A stretch of 64,000 nt of DNA from Solanum dulcamara. Lineage: Eukaryota; Streptophyta; Magnoliopsida; Solanales; Solanaceae. The notes under the pieces were generated by a model, which saw nothing but the letters and a program-made list of their open reading frames with translations, searched no databases and had not been told where the DNA came from. Of the stretch, positions 11,521 to 21,713 are shown in pieces (the stretch's first letter is position 1; the number at the start of each line of letters is the position of its first letter). Made by a program: the position numbers and the translations under genes. The stretch is taken from assembly GCF_947179165.1 (NCBI RefSeq), contig NC_077238.1:43971793-44035792 (forward strand), written 5' to 3'.

Positions 11521-12361
11521 CGATGAACATCCTTCACCAAATCCCTCTTTCCGTCATCTACATGAGCCACACTACTTATAAATACTCTACTAAGTGAATC
11601 AGCAACAATATTGGCCTTACACAGATGGTAATGTACACTCATGTCATAGTCCTTGAGAAGTTCAAGCTACCTCATTTGCCTTAGATTAAGGTCCTTTTGA
11701 GTGAACACATCCATATGTACACCATAGAGGTAACGCCACCAAATCTTTAAAGCGAATACAATGTCCACGAACTCAAATCATAGGTAGGGTAGGTACGTTC
11801 ATGCACTTTCAATTGCCTAGAAGCATAGGCTATAACCTTGCCATTTTGCAATAAGACACAACCCAAACCAATCTTTAAAGCATCACAATAGAACACAAAC
11901 CCTTCCAATCTTTCCGGTAAGGTCAAGATAGGAATGTCACACTCCCATACCCTCAATTGATGATAGCCGGACCACAGATTGATCTTTGAGAAGTGACTTG
12001 CCCCTTGAAATTGGTCAAATAAATCATCTATTATAGGGATTGGGTACTTTTTTTTAATGGTCACCTTGTTTATCTATTACAAACAGCATAGGAGAGAACC
12101 CCATGGTGAAATACTTGGCCTAATAAATCCTTTCTCCAACAAGTCCATTAATTATTTCTTCAACTCCTTCAATTTTGTCAGTGCCATTCTGTAGGGAGGA
12201 ATAGAGATAGGTTGGGTATCGAGAAGGATTTTGATACCAAAATCCATTTCCCTTTTGGAAGGGATACTGAGAAGATCATCGGGAAACACATCGAGAAACT
12301 CATTAAAGACGTAAATTAACTCAATGGAAGGAATTTTGGAGTCGACATCCCTAACACTCAC
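11521..12361 (-). pseudogene. RT-RNase H remnant of element F lacking the catalytic RT box
   Basis: The first part (12152-12361) reads [20 protein letters not shown] and [10 protein letters not shown], the linker between protease and RT. The RT fingers follow in 11990-12064 with YPIPIIDDLFDQFQGASHF and KINLWSGYHQLRV. After WECDIP the frame passes directly, at about 11935, into ILTLPERLEGFVFYCDA, the start of RNase H. Compared with the related element A this skips roughly 500 bases, including the FIDD catalytic motif. RNase H then runs through GKVIAYASRQLKVHERTYP. The fusion is in frame. Confidence 0.75.
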
Positions 12362-13990
12362 AATGTGTTATATGCAACCCTTAGCAATCAACTTTCGGGC
12401 CTTAAGACAAGAAATGAACCTACCCTTCACTACCGAATGTTGACCCTTCCATTCAAAAATAGACTCATTTGGGAATTAAAACTTGACTCTACGAGTTCTA
12501 CAATCTATGGAAGCATAAGATGCATATAACCAATCAATCCCAAGAATAACATCAAAATCTACCATGTCAAGATCTATGAGATCACAAGGAATGACTTTAT
12601 ACAAGATAGACACGGGAAAACCCTTATAGACCTTTCTAGAAATAATTGATTCACTAACAGGATAGACACCAAATATGGCTCTATTAATATTTTGGATAAT
12701 ACATCAAACCTACTAGCAAGAAATGGAGTAACAAACGACAAATTGGCACCCAGTTCTAATAATGATACACATCAAAAGTAAAGACTTTTAACATACCAGT
12801 AACAACATTTGGTGCTTCCTCAACCTCTCGTCTCCCATGCAAGGCATAAAAGCAGTTGGTGCGTTGGCCACCTTCTAAAGCTTGTTGACCATGAGAAATT
12901 TGGCCTTGAGGCCTACCACTAGCACCACCTCTACAATCTCTAGCATGGTGTCACCGTTTACCATATTTGAAGCATGCATTGGAGCTGGCTAAGCATTCTC
13001 TTTTGTGAGTCCTTCTTCACTTCTTGCAAGCAGGGAAAGCTTGATCACCAACATTCTCTCTTGGAACCATCGGGTTAGTACGATTGTCCTTGTTGAACCT
13101 TGCAGGAGGAGTATTGGTGGAACCTTGCCACATGAATTGTTGCCCACCTTGGCCCTTTCCACTACCACTATAACCGGACCTTTGAGGATTAAACCCTCCA
13201 CCATCAACTCTAGCCTTCTTGAACCCTCTTTATCTCTTCCTCAACTTCTATTCTTTAATTTGCTCTACATATGTTATGAGTCGGGAGATGTCTATCTCTT
13301 TGACCAATATGGCCGCCTTGTATTCCTTGGACACCAAACTAGAAATGCTGAAAATAAATTTTCTCATCCTTGCCCTTGGGTTGGAGACCATGAAAGAAGC
13401 ATATTTAGATAATTTGGTGAACTTGAGGGCATATTCCCTCACACTCATGACCCCTTGGCGAAGATTGATAAACTCTTAGACCATTTCCTCCCTTATCTCC
13501 AAAGGAAATAAGCGACCTAGGAAGGCACCCTTGAACTCTTCTTATTCTATAGGCTCTGTATCTTCACCCCCTCTCAATAACCCATTGTTCATATCAAACC
13601 CTTGCCACTCCTTTGAGTTGATAGGCCACTAGCTCAGCCTTCTGATTTGGAGGCACACCCATGATAGTCACAATCTGGTACACCTCATCAATGAACTCTA
13701 TAGGGTACTCATCTACCTTAGAACCATCAAACTCAAGCAGATTCAATCTCTTGAAATCTTGAATCCTAGAGCCCAGAGTAGGCACTTGAGGTGAAGAGGT
13801 AACGCCTTGATTTCTTTGGTTGGATACGGCTTGAGTCAACAATGTGATGATATTGTAAAATTCCGCGTGTGTCACCCCTTTCTCAAGATGTGAAGCTTTG
13901 GGAATTGGAGGAGCTTGGTCGCCATCATTAACCCTTGCTCTAGGTGGAGGTTCTAGAAGGCATAAAATGATTCGTTAGTTAGAGAGAGTC
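12362..13990 (-). pseudogene. Gag and protease remnant of element F
   Basis: Gag is recognisable at 13594-13875, with FYNIITLLTQAVSNQ and FKRLNLLEFDGSKVDEYP followed by PPNQKAELVAYQLKGVA, a usual gypsy gag block. It continues at 13248-13448 with MSVREYALKFTKLSKYA. The region near 12900-13210 corresponds to the zinc-knuckle part but is out of frame. The protease part (about 12400-12800) is degraded. Several frames are needed, so no product is expected. Confidence 0.7.
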
Positions 13991-14146
13991 TTAGGATACT
14001 CTAGGGAATGACATCAATTTGAAAAGTGTGAAAACTTTTCTAAATGTCCCATAGTCTCCTGTTCATAGTTGTGGCATGCTTCACAACCATGAATAAAATC
14101 CTATTTAACGCGGTATGTTGGACTCCGAGAACCATTCAAAACCTTG

Positions 14147-14165
14147 AGCTCTGATACCAAATTTA
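14147..14165 (-). other. Primer binding site of element F
   Basis: On the minus strand the sequence right after the LTR reads TTGGTATCAGAGCTC, which fits the tRNA-iMet-type primer binding site used by plant gypsy elements (TGGTATCAGAGC). The neighbouring LTR end reads GGGTCATGATA, where GGGTCGTGACA is found in elements of the same family. Confidence 0.8.
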
Positions 14166-14880
14166 TCATGACCCAAGCCTAGGTCCTAGATGCGACATGG
14201 CGAATGAGACACCCGTAGATACCTCACCCAAGCCTCTTAGCATTCACATAGCTTCTCATAGGTAATGATATTCAAGATTTAAGTGGAAGTAAAAAGGGAC
14301 AATAGGACTAAGGGAAACCACATAGCATAAGAGTAATTTACAACATCAACATCATCTATTTGTCCAACAATACCTCTACTACTTTAGACTTGGCGGGGAT
14401 AAGACATGTACCAAGCTCACCCTCATAATAAATAGAAATAAGTACCCAAATAGGAAATCCAAATATCTATACAAATCATAAGCTAGATAGGAAAGGATGT
14501 TGTTCTCAAAATATGGGAACTCGCCAACAAAGTAGCCTTCAACATAATCAACTAGCCATGTGGAGGTGAATGTGAAGTAACACTAGTCTCTACGTGGTAA
14601 TATCATGTTGGCAATAGAGTATGCATTAGTATTTTGAATGAACTAAGTATGTGAGTATGCATTATAATGAAAAGCATTAAGACATATGTAAGTAAAATAT
14701 GTAAGTGAGTGCATGCATGAATAAGCAAGTAATGATCATTTGAAACCTTCATTTGTGGGAAGATGACTGTAACCGATATTCAGACCATAAAATCTATTAC
14801 ATAAAATCCAATATAACCCCCTGTGTTGGCACAGAGAGACTACTTACCGGGTAGAAATACTTATCGGGTAGAACTCCATC
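14166..14880 (-). repeat. 5' LTR fragment of element F
   Basis: It corresponds in order and sequence to the LTR of element C (46718-47455) and to the ends of H's LTRs, for example the block around GTAGAACTCCATCA at 14867-14880, which matches 47441-47454. It stops at 14880, where the copia element J begins. The U3 part of the LTR is therefore missing. Confidence 0.8.
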
Positions 14881-14883
14881 AGC

Positions 14884-15715
14884 AAAGTGTATATCAGCTC
14901 TCTGGTAAATGAATATGAATTATTCAAAATGGTAGACAATGAAAATGTCAAAAGCATGTTCTCCAGATTTAGCAAAATTATTTGTAAACTTAAGTCACTT
15001 GGTATGATATACCCAAACATCTTGCAAGTCAGAAAACTAATCAGAAGTCTTCCTAAAGCTTGGGAAATCAAAGCTTCCATTCTTGAAGATGATGATATTT
15101 AGAAAATAACCTACGATGAACTCAAAGAAAAACCTAATGGCCTATGAACAAAATCATATCAACAGATACAACAAGGATGAAAAGAAGAAAGCAGTCGCTT
15201 TTAATGCTGAAGTCTATGAGGCTAAAGAAGAAGTTGATGAAATAAGTAGCGAAGGGATGGCTTTCATAAATCGAGGAGTCAGACAAATGCTGAGACAGAG
15301 AAGACAAAGACCCCAGCATGACTTCAGAAATAAAAACTATCAAAGAAATAATGACAGATGTTATCATTATGGAAAACCAAGACACACCAGGCCAAACGGT
15401 CATGAACTAAAGAAGAACTATCATAGAAATAATAACTCAAACTCTCTTGGAGGCTGGAGTGAGGAAGATATCTCAGAAGAAGATTCGGCAGAAACAACAA
15501 TTTTTTGCTTTATGGATATTGGTGAAACAAGCAAGGTAAGAAACTCAATCTGCCAAAATTACATTGATTTGCAATACTCTTTAGACATGTTGCTGATAAA
15601 CTTCAAAAATTTATTGATGAATATAACAAACTTGCTAAAAAAAGGACTGGCAAATTCTTCTAGAAGAAAGTCAAGTGGAAGTCGACTTACTACATTAAGA
15701 AATTGGTGAACTCAA
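14884..15715 (+). pseudogene. Gag remnant of element J
   Basis: The frame opens in mid-gag with SSLVNEYELFKMVDNENV and KIICKLKSLG, then VRKLIRSLPKAWEIKAS, the copia gag block (UBN2-type family). After a stop near 15101 it continues in another frame from 15116 with a charged region and a damaged zinc knuckle, DRCYHYGKPRHTRPNGHE, in which the second Cys reads Tyr. The last part to 15709 is acidic, with EEDISEEDSAETT. Confidence 0.7.
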
Positions 15716-16184
15716 AATGCTTTTAAACAATCAGAAGTCACCAAGTCGAAGCCCAGATCGCTCTAACAGATCTTCTCAAGTTTTCTCTCAAAATTCATCT
15801 TTTCACAGTGCTAAATCCATCTTCAAACCGCGTTGTTATACTTGTGAAAAAATAGGTCACAAATCTTTTTAACTGTAAAAATCAATTCTCTAGTAAATGG
15901 GTTTGGAGATCAAAAGATTTTGAAGCTAACCTTCAAGGACCCAAGAAAACTTGGGTAACAAAAAGAAACTGAATCATTGTTTTGCAGGGGCATCCAAAGA
16001 ATACCTACCAAAATGGAATGTGAGTTATTGACAGTGGATATTTTAGACATATGATGGGCAAGAAAGAGAATTTTAATAAAGTTGAGAAAATCGATGGAGG
16101 CAATATTAGATTCGGTGACAATGCAAAAGAGAAGTTATTGGGATTGGCTCAATTACTATAATTACCTTATGTGAATTAGTAAAA
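15716..16184 (+). pseudogene. Second zinc knuckle and protease start of element J
   Basis: A zinc knuckle is visible at about 15826-15885: RCYTCEKIGHKSF, with the last Cys (NCK) reached only after a one-base shift. The protease active site reads VIDSGYFRHM at 16024-16053, where the usual copia motif is DSGCSRHM, so Cys is changed to Tyr. The frame is otherwise interrupted by several stops. Confidence 0.65.
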
Positions 16185-17498
16185 GTGTACCTAGTTGATG
16201 GACTAAAACACAATCTTCTAAGTATCAGTCAGCTTTGTGATGAAGGATTTGATGTTCAATTCAACGTTGTAAAATGCATCATCAGCAATATAGAGAAGAA
16301 CATCACAATCATTAGAGATCGAGTAGAGAATATCTATGTTCTAAACAATGTAGATCTATCTATTCTTACCTGTTTAACTGTCATGTCAAATAATCCTTGG
16401 ATCTAGCACAAGAAGCTAGGACATGCTAGAATGAATGCCATGGAAAAATTATCAAGGCTAGAACTTGTCTTGGGATTACCAAAGCTCAAGTTTGAAAAAG
16501 ATCACATATGTAATGCATGTCAGCTTAGTAAAAAGACTCATACATCATTCAAGGTTAAAGATATCATATCTACTTCTAAACCTCTTCAACTATTACACAT
16601 GGAGTTATTTGGTCCTACTAGAACTGCTAGTTTCAGTGCTAAATGATATGTTTTTGTAATTTTTGATGATTATTCTCATTTTATATGGGTTATTTTCTTA
16701 TCTCATAAACATGAAGCCTTTGTTAATTTTGAAGTGTTTTGTAGAAAAATCCAAAAAGAAGCAGGTTATTTCATTTTCACATTTCATAGTGATCATGGAG
16801 GAGAATTTGAAAATAATTCTTTTGAAGAATTCTATAATAAACATGGCATCACCCAAAATTTCTCCTCTCCATGTTCACCATAACAAAATGGAATTGTAAA
16901 AAGAAAAATTCGATCTCTAAAGATACCACAAGGACTCTCCTACTCGATCAAAGTCTACCAGATCTGGGCTGAAGCTGTAAGTACTGCATGTCATATATTG
17001 AACAGGTTCTTGATCAGAACAATTCTGAAAAACACTCCTTATGAATTGTGGAGAGGAAAAAGGCCTAACATCAGCTATTTCCATCCTTTTAGATGTAAGT
17101 GCTACATCCACAACAACGGTAAGAACAATCTTGGAAAGTTCGATCCCAAAAGAAATGAAGGTATATTTCTTAGATATTCTCCTTCTTATCGTGCCTTCAA
17201 GGTGTTTAACAAAAGAAACTTGAGTGTTGAGGAATCTATCCATATAGTTTTCAATGATACTTATCCTAGTATGCGGGTTTCTGATATATTAGCCTCTGAA
17301 GAAGAAACTTCCCTGAAAATTCCTTCATCTCAACTTGTTCTTGAAGTTACAAATCAAAACACTCAGACAGAGTCGAGTAGAACTCAAGAGAAGTCGACTA
17401 TCAATACCGAGAAAACCCATGTTCCTAGAGAATGGAGCATAGCGCTAGTTTTCCAAATGATTTTATCATTGGTGATCCAAATGAGAGGATGTAGATAA
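16185..17498 (+). pseudogene. Integrase remnant of element J
   Basis: The pre-integrase part shows VYLVDGLKHNLLSISQLCDE, then HKKLGHARMNAMEKLSRL and CNACQLSKKTH (HHCC zinc finger). In the core, the first catalytic position reads HMELFGP instead of HMDLFGP (Asp to Glu), the second is intact in FHSDHGGEFEN, and the third reads NGIVKRKIR instead of the usual NGIVERKNR (Glu to Lys). The C-terminal part follows with TPYELWRGKRPNISYFHPF and GIFLRYSPSYRAFKVFN at 17035-17215. Stops near 16405, 16643 and 16879 break the frame. Confidence 0.8.
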
Positions 17499-18991
17499 GA
17501 GCCTCTCTTAAGAAGCAAGCATCGGCAGCTTTAATATCTCAAATTGAACCCAAGCATGTTGACGAAGCTTTAACAGACAAATCATGGGTTCAAGCTATGA
17601 TGGAACAACTTGATCAGTTTGAAAGAAATCAGGTATAGGTCTTTACTAAAAGGCCTAAGAACGGCTCTGTGATCAGAATCAAATGGGTTTTTTAAAACAA
17701 ATGAAATGAAGAATGAACAGTAATCAGAAATAAAGCCAGATTAGTGGCCTAAGGGTATTCTCAATAAGAAGGTATCGATTATGATGAAATATTTTCCCCT
17801 ATTGCAAGGTTAGAATCTATTCACATTCTTCTTGCATATGCATCTTTTAAGAAATTTAATTTTTTAAAATGGAAGCCAAAAGTGCTTTCTTAAATGGTTT
17901 CATAAATGAAGAAGTCTTTGTTAAACAGCCCCCCGGTTTTGAAAATCCCTCTTGTCCTGATTATGTGTTTAAACTCTCTAAAGCTCTTTATGGTCTTAAA
18001 CAAGCTCTTAAAGCTTGGTATGAACAACTAAGCTCCTTTTTACTTCTAAATAATTTTCAACGTGGTAAAACGATACTACTTTATGTACAAAAAGGCTTGA
18101 TTCAAGTTTACTTATCATTCTAACCCTTTTTTGTGTGAGAATTTTGTAAATCTTATGAAAGAAGAATTCGAAATGAATCTTATGGGAGACCTCACATTTT
18201 TTCTTGGGCTTCAAATCAAGCAAACTTCTAAAGGTACCTTCATCATTCAAGGTAAGTATGCAAAATAGTTAATAAAAAGGTTCGGAATAGAGAAAGAAAA
18301 AGCTTCTAGAACTCCTATGAGTTCAACTACATGCCTCAAGACAGATGATGCGGGAAAAAGTGTGGATGAAACATTAACAGCTAGTCAACCGAATATCATG
18401 TTCAGCGTATGCAAATGTGCTCGATTTCAATCAGCTCCAAAAGAGTCACATCTAACAGCTGTTAAAAGAATCATAAGATATCTCATCGGAAACTCTGAAA
18501 TGGGACTATGGTATCCTCAATTATCAAATGTTGATTTAACTGGTTACTCAGATGTTGATTTTGCAAGTGATAAAAATGACAAAAAAAAGCAGAATTTGTC
18601 AATTACTAGGACAATATCTAATTTTTTGGCACAGTAAAAAGCAAACCTCAATTGCTTTATCAACCACTGAAGCTGAATATCTTGTTGTTGGAAATTGTAA
18701 AACACAAATATTATGGATGATGCATCAATTTCTTGATTATCATTTATCTTATGAAGTTTTTCCTATTTTTTGTGATAATACCAGTGCTATTAGTTTATCT
18801 AAATATACTGTGCATCACTCTAGAGCTAAGCATATAGATATTAAACATCATTTTATTAGATATCATGTTGAAAATGGAGATTTTTTGCTTGAATTTGTTG
18901 ATTCTGAAAATTAACTTGCTGATATTTTTACCAAGCCCTTACTTGAAGAAAGATTTTATTTCCTTAGAAAAAGCCTTGGCATTATTAATTT
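17499..18991 (+). pseudogene. RT-RNase H remnant of element J, YVDD box missing
   Basis: RT begins around 17560 and is clearest at 17869-18060: MEAKSAFLNGFINEEVFVKQ and FKLSKALYGLKQALKAWYEQ. The sequence then passes from the block before the catalytic motif (about 18118) straight to NPFLCENFVNLMKEEF (from about 18122); the YVDD segment expected between is not present, a loss of roughly 30-40 bases. RNase H is readable at 18317-18914, with TGYSDVDFASDKND, KKQTSIALSTTEAEYLVVG, FCDNTSAISLS and HSRAKHIDIKHHFIR. The pol end, LADIFTKPLLEERF, is at about 18914-18991. Confidence 0.8.
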
Positions 18992-19238
18992 GTTAAATTA
19001 AAAGTTTTCTTCTTTTAAGTTGTTTACTTTTCAAAAAAATTTATAAAAAAAATTATATATTTTCTTGCATGCCATTATTACCTCGATACTTTCTTTTCCT
19101 GTTCAGAAACTCTTCCGATTCTCGACCTTTAAATCAACCGTCGCCTTAGTTCTGCTTCTAACCCTTTTTTCTCTTTTTCTTCTTAAATATACTCACTCTC
19201 TTCTTCTTTCTTCATCACTGCTCTCTTTTCTTTTAACT
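18992..19238 (+). other. Spacer between pol and third ORF of element J
   Basis: About 250 bases follow the pol stop, AT- and pyrimidine-rich. From 19065 the frame is open and continuous with the third ORF, but the first good ATG context is at 19239 (ACTATGACTAGA). The stretch could hold a promoter or splice signals for a subgenomic message, but nothing specific can be seen. Confidence 0.4.
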
Positions 19239-20438
19239 ATGACTAGAACCAGATCCATAGCCTCTTTGAAACCTTCCGTCGATAAATCTGATTCCTTTGA
19301 AATTGATTTTATGGCTCTCTTATCCGACTTCTCTGATTCTGAGTCCTCTCCTAAAGACTCCACCTCCAAGAAGCGGCCCCCTTCTGTAAAGAAGAAAGAA
19401 TCATAAAAGGCAAAACTAGATCCCGAAGTATCCTTCACTCCTGAGGACATGCAAAAGTTCTAGGGTATTGAACAGAAGCGTAAGTTCGAAGCCTTCAAGA
19501 AAATACCCGTGATTCCCGAATGAGTAGTCAACTTGGAACAATTGGAGGAATCTTATTGTCCGGTAAATTCTTACTTTAGAACTCAAAAGCTCTCCCTTCT
19601 TTTAAGGTTGTGTGGTCTTGAATACTATGAGGAACCTGTTCGCTTGTTCTATGCAAATCTTCATGTCTATGAAGAAAGTGGGAACCTTAAAACCCTAGTC
19701 TTGGGAAATCATATTGTTGTAAATGAGTTCTTGTTTAAAGAAGGGTATCTCAGCAGTTTATATACCAGGGATGTGTTTGTGTTGTACTGTCTCCTGAAAA
19801 AGTACAAAATTAACTAGGCTACTTGTATTTTTGAGTATATGTGGGAAAGTACGAATGATCCTAATTCCTCTGCTAGCTTGCCGTATGAATTGCTTGTCTC
19901 TCGCATCATAGTCGACTCCTTGGTTGATCTCTCTACCTTCAAGTCTGTTGAAGTTGTTGCTACTTACGACACCAGAACCTTATCGAGTATGGGATATGTT
20001 CTGATTGAATAAAAATGGCATAAGAAGGAGTCTATGAAGGAAAAGATGGATACGCCAAAAGTCTCTCAGGCCTCTAATGATTTAGTTGGACTCCTTCTTC
20101 AAGAAGCAGAGGAACTGAAACTTCGGATAGCCACTCTAGAATCCGGTATGCTCTCTATGCAGGAATCTGTTAGTAAGATTTTGCATGTATGTAGGGAGAC
20201 AAGCACTGATGTTGGTAAGCTGCGGCTGTCTCTTGACAATCTAACGAAGGACAGGGTCAGGTTTATCAATAGGCTGATTAAATAAGTTGACTCAGTTAGA
20301 TTGGGAGGCGGCTCTTCCGATAATGATCTCGCCGTCTTTATTCAGACATCTTACATAAATTTTTCAGAAAATGTTGAACAATCCTACAATTCTTTCTATA
20401 AGAATGTTCTAAACACTCTTAAGTACTTCCTTGGTTGA
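19239..20438 (+). pseudogene. Third ORF of element J, downstream of pol, PF20167-like, broken by in-frame stops
   Basis: One reading frame of about 400 codons keeps its phase from ATG 19239 to TGA 20436-20438, interrupted only by stops near 19404, 19461, 19521, 19815, 20010 and 20283. Several sit where CAA, CAG, CGA or TGG would be expected, so they look like C-to-T or G-to-A decay. The N-terminus is Ser- and Lys-rich (SVDKSDSFEIDFMALLSDF, then KKRPPSVKKKES). The middle reads EEPVRLFYANLHVYEESGN and LVLGNHIVVNEFLF, similar in pattern to the putative plant transposon protein domain also seen in element G. A helical, probably coiled-coil part at 20050-20280 includes LLLQEAEELKLRIATLESG. Function unknown. 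Confidence 0.6.
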
Positions 20439-20762
20439 TACTAAGACTTCTCTAGTTCTTTTAGACTCTTTTTGCCAAGGATATGTCCCTCCGTACTCTA
20501 GTCTGTTATATTGAGGATACTTCCTCATCCTGTTGGACTGTTTTATGTTTTTGGCTTGCATATCCTTGTTATTTACGTCTATATATGTGCGTTGTTTTCC
20601 TTTTTGATCATGCAAAAGGGGGAGAAATTAGATAACTATGACAGGAGAGGAGTCAGCTACGACTCGGGAGAGGCAGAAGATACAATGAGATGAGATCAGT
20701 TTATAGGCAAATTAAAAAGCAAAAATTACATAGTTAGTTGTCATTATCAAAAAAGGGGAGAT
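20439..20762 (+). other. 3' end of element J with polypurine tract
   Basis: In the same frame as the third ORF there is a further open stretch (20511-20693) with a strongly hydrophobic block, LFYVFGLHILVIYVYICALF, then KGEKLD. It may be a chance product of T-rich DNA or a decayed C-terminal membrane segment. The polypurine tract AAAAAAGGGGAGAT ends at 20762, directly before the LTR. Confidence 0.5.
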
Positions 20763-21692
20763 TGTTAGCACTAATTTGTTTTGATAATGTATTACTTTTA
20801 TAGGAAATCAAAAAAGAAAGGAAGGTATTGCACATGAAAGAAGATGTACGAGAATCAGTGATTGAGGAATGGCAATGGAAAGGAAGATACTACATATCAC
20901 TGATTGAATGATTGAAGATACTAATGCTAATCAAGATAACAATAAAGGAAGGAAAGAAATAACACTTCAAGAATCACGGCAGATTCTGATCCATCAAGGA
21001 CAGCAAAACAGCAGCAATAAAGAAAGGAAAGAAGACTTATCCTTCACTGAATGAAGATCGCACCAATCAAGAAGAAGTCCTCTGTATAAGGCAGAGAATC
21101 ATTCCAAGAAAGGAAGAAGACATAGCACGAACATATATGATATGGACGTACATCATCAATCAAGGAATCCATACAAATCCTTGATTGATAATAAATCCCT
21201 TGGGTTTTCCTTTTAGAGTAGATATGGCTATCTCACCTCAACCATATAAAAAGTCACCCTCATCTAGATAGATAGTTACGCACTTCACTTAAACTTGTAC
21301 TATTATATTCTATCACCTTTCAAAAAACTTTTATACTCAGCTGAGTTGACAATTGTAACAGAAAAGAGAAAGAACTATCTCTAGCATAGGTTATACGAGT
21401 CAAAGAGATCTGATTTGCATATCAGACGTGTTTATTTATAGTTGTGCCCATTGAAACTCTACAAGCTCTAAAAAAATTCTTGTAACCCAAGGGAACTCGA
21501 CTAGACACCACACCGGTGATCCAAACTAAGATAAATTTCTGTCTCTTTTATATTTTTGCAGTTATCTTTTTACTCTATACTGTTTTTACAAAATTGCAGG
21601 TTAATCAACTCTCAAATCAAAGTAGTCAACTAAGGAATTATTACTTGAATTTTAAAATTCATCCCCTTTTAATCTTCATAAGGTATTAAACA
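20763..21692 (+). repeat. 3' LTR of element J
   Basis: The LTR starts TGTTAGCACTAA right after the polypurine tract. It contains the phrase GGGAACTCGACTAGACACCA near 21490 and GTGATCC at 21519, which recur in plant copia LTRs I know. The right end is set at 21692 (GGTATTAAACA) because it gives matching TGTT and AACA ends; with no second LTR in the window the end is an estimate. Confidence 0.65.
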
Positions 21693-21713
21693 GGTTAAAT
21701 ATAAGAGAAAGGG

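Larger units (their letters stand above)
10148..14880 (-). mobile_element. Element F: truncated Ty3/gypsy retrotransposon, minus strand
   Basis: Read on the minus strand from 14880 down: part of a 5' LTR (14880-14166), primer binding site, gag, protease, a shortened RT-RNase H, integrase and chromodomain, ending abruptly at about 10148 without a 3' LTR. The LTR belongs to the same family as those of A, C and H. Gag, RT, RNase H and integrase are all recognisable but interrupted by stops and frameshifts. Confidence 0.8.
14881..21692 (+). mobile_element. Element J: 5'-truncated Ty1/copia retrotransposon with an extra 3' ORF
   Basis: Gag, protease, integrase, RT and RNase H follow in copia order on the plus strand, then a third ORF of about 400 codons, a polypurine tract and a 3' LTR at 20763-21692. 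The 5' LTR, primer binding site and start of gag are absent: the element begins mid-gag at the junction with the LTR fragment of F. The extra ORF downstream of pol recalls the SIRE/Maximus-type copia elements, though the lineage is not proven here. All coding parts carry stops or frameshifts. Confidence 0.8.

Noticed and set aside
13005..13412. Plus-strand open frames of up to 135 codons (13005-13479)
   Set aside because: Antisense of gag of element F, which is recognisable on the minus strand.
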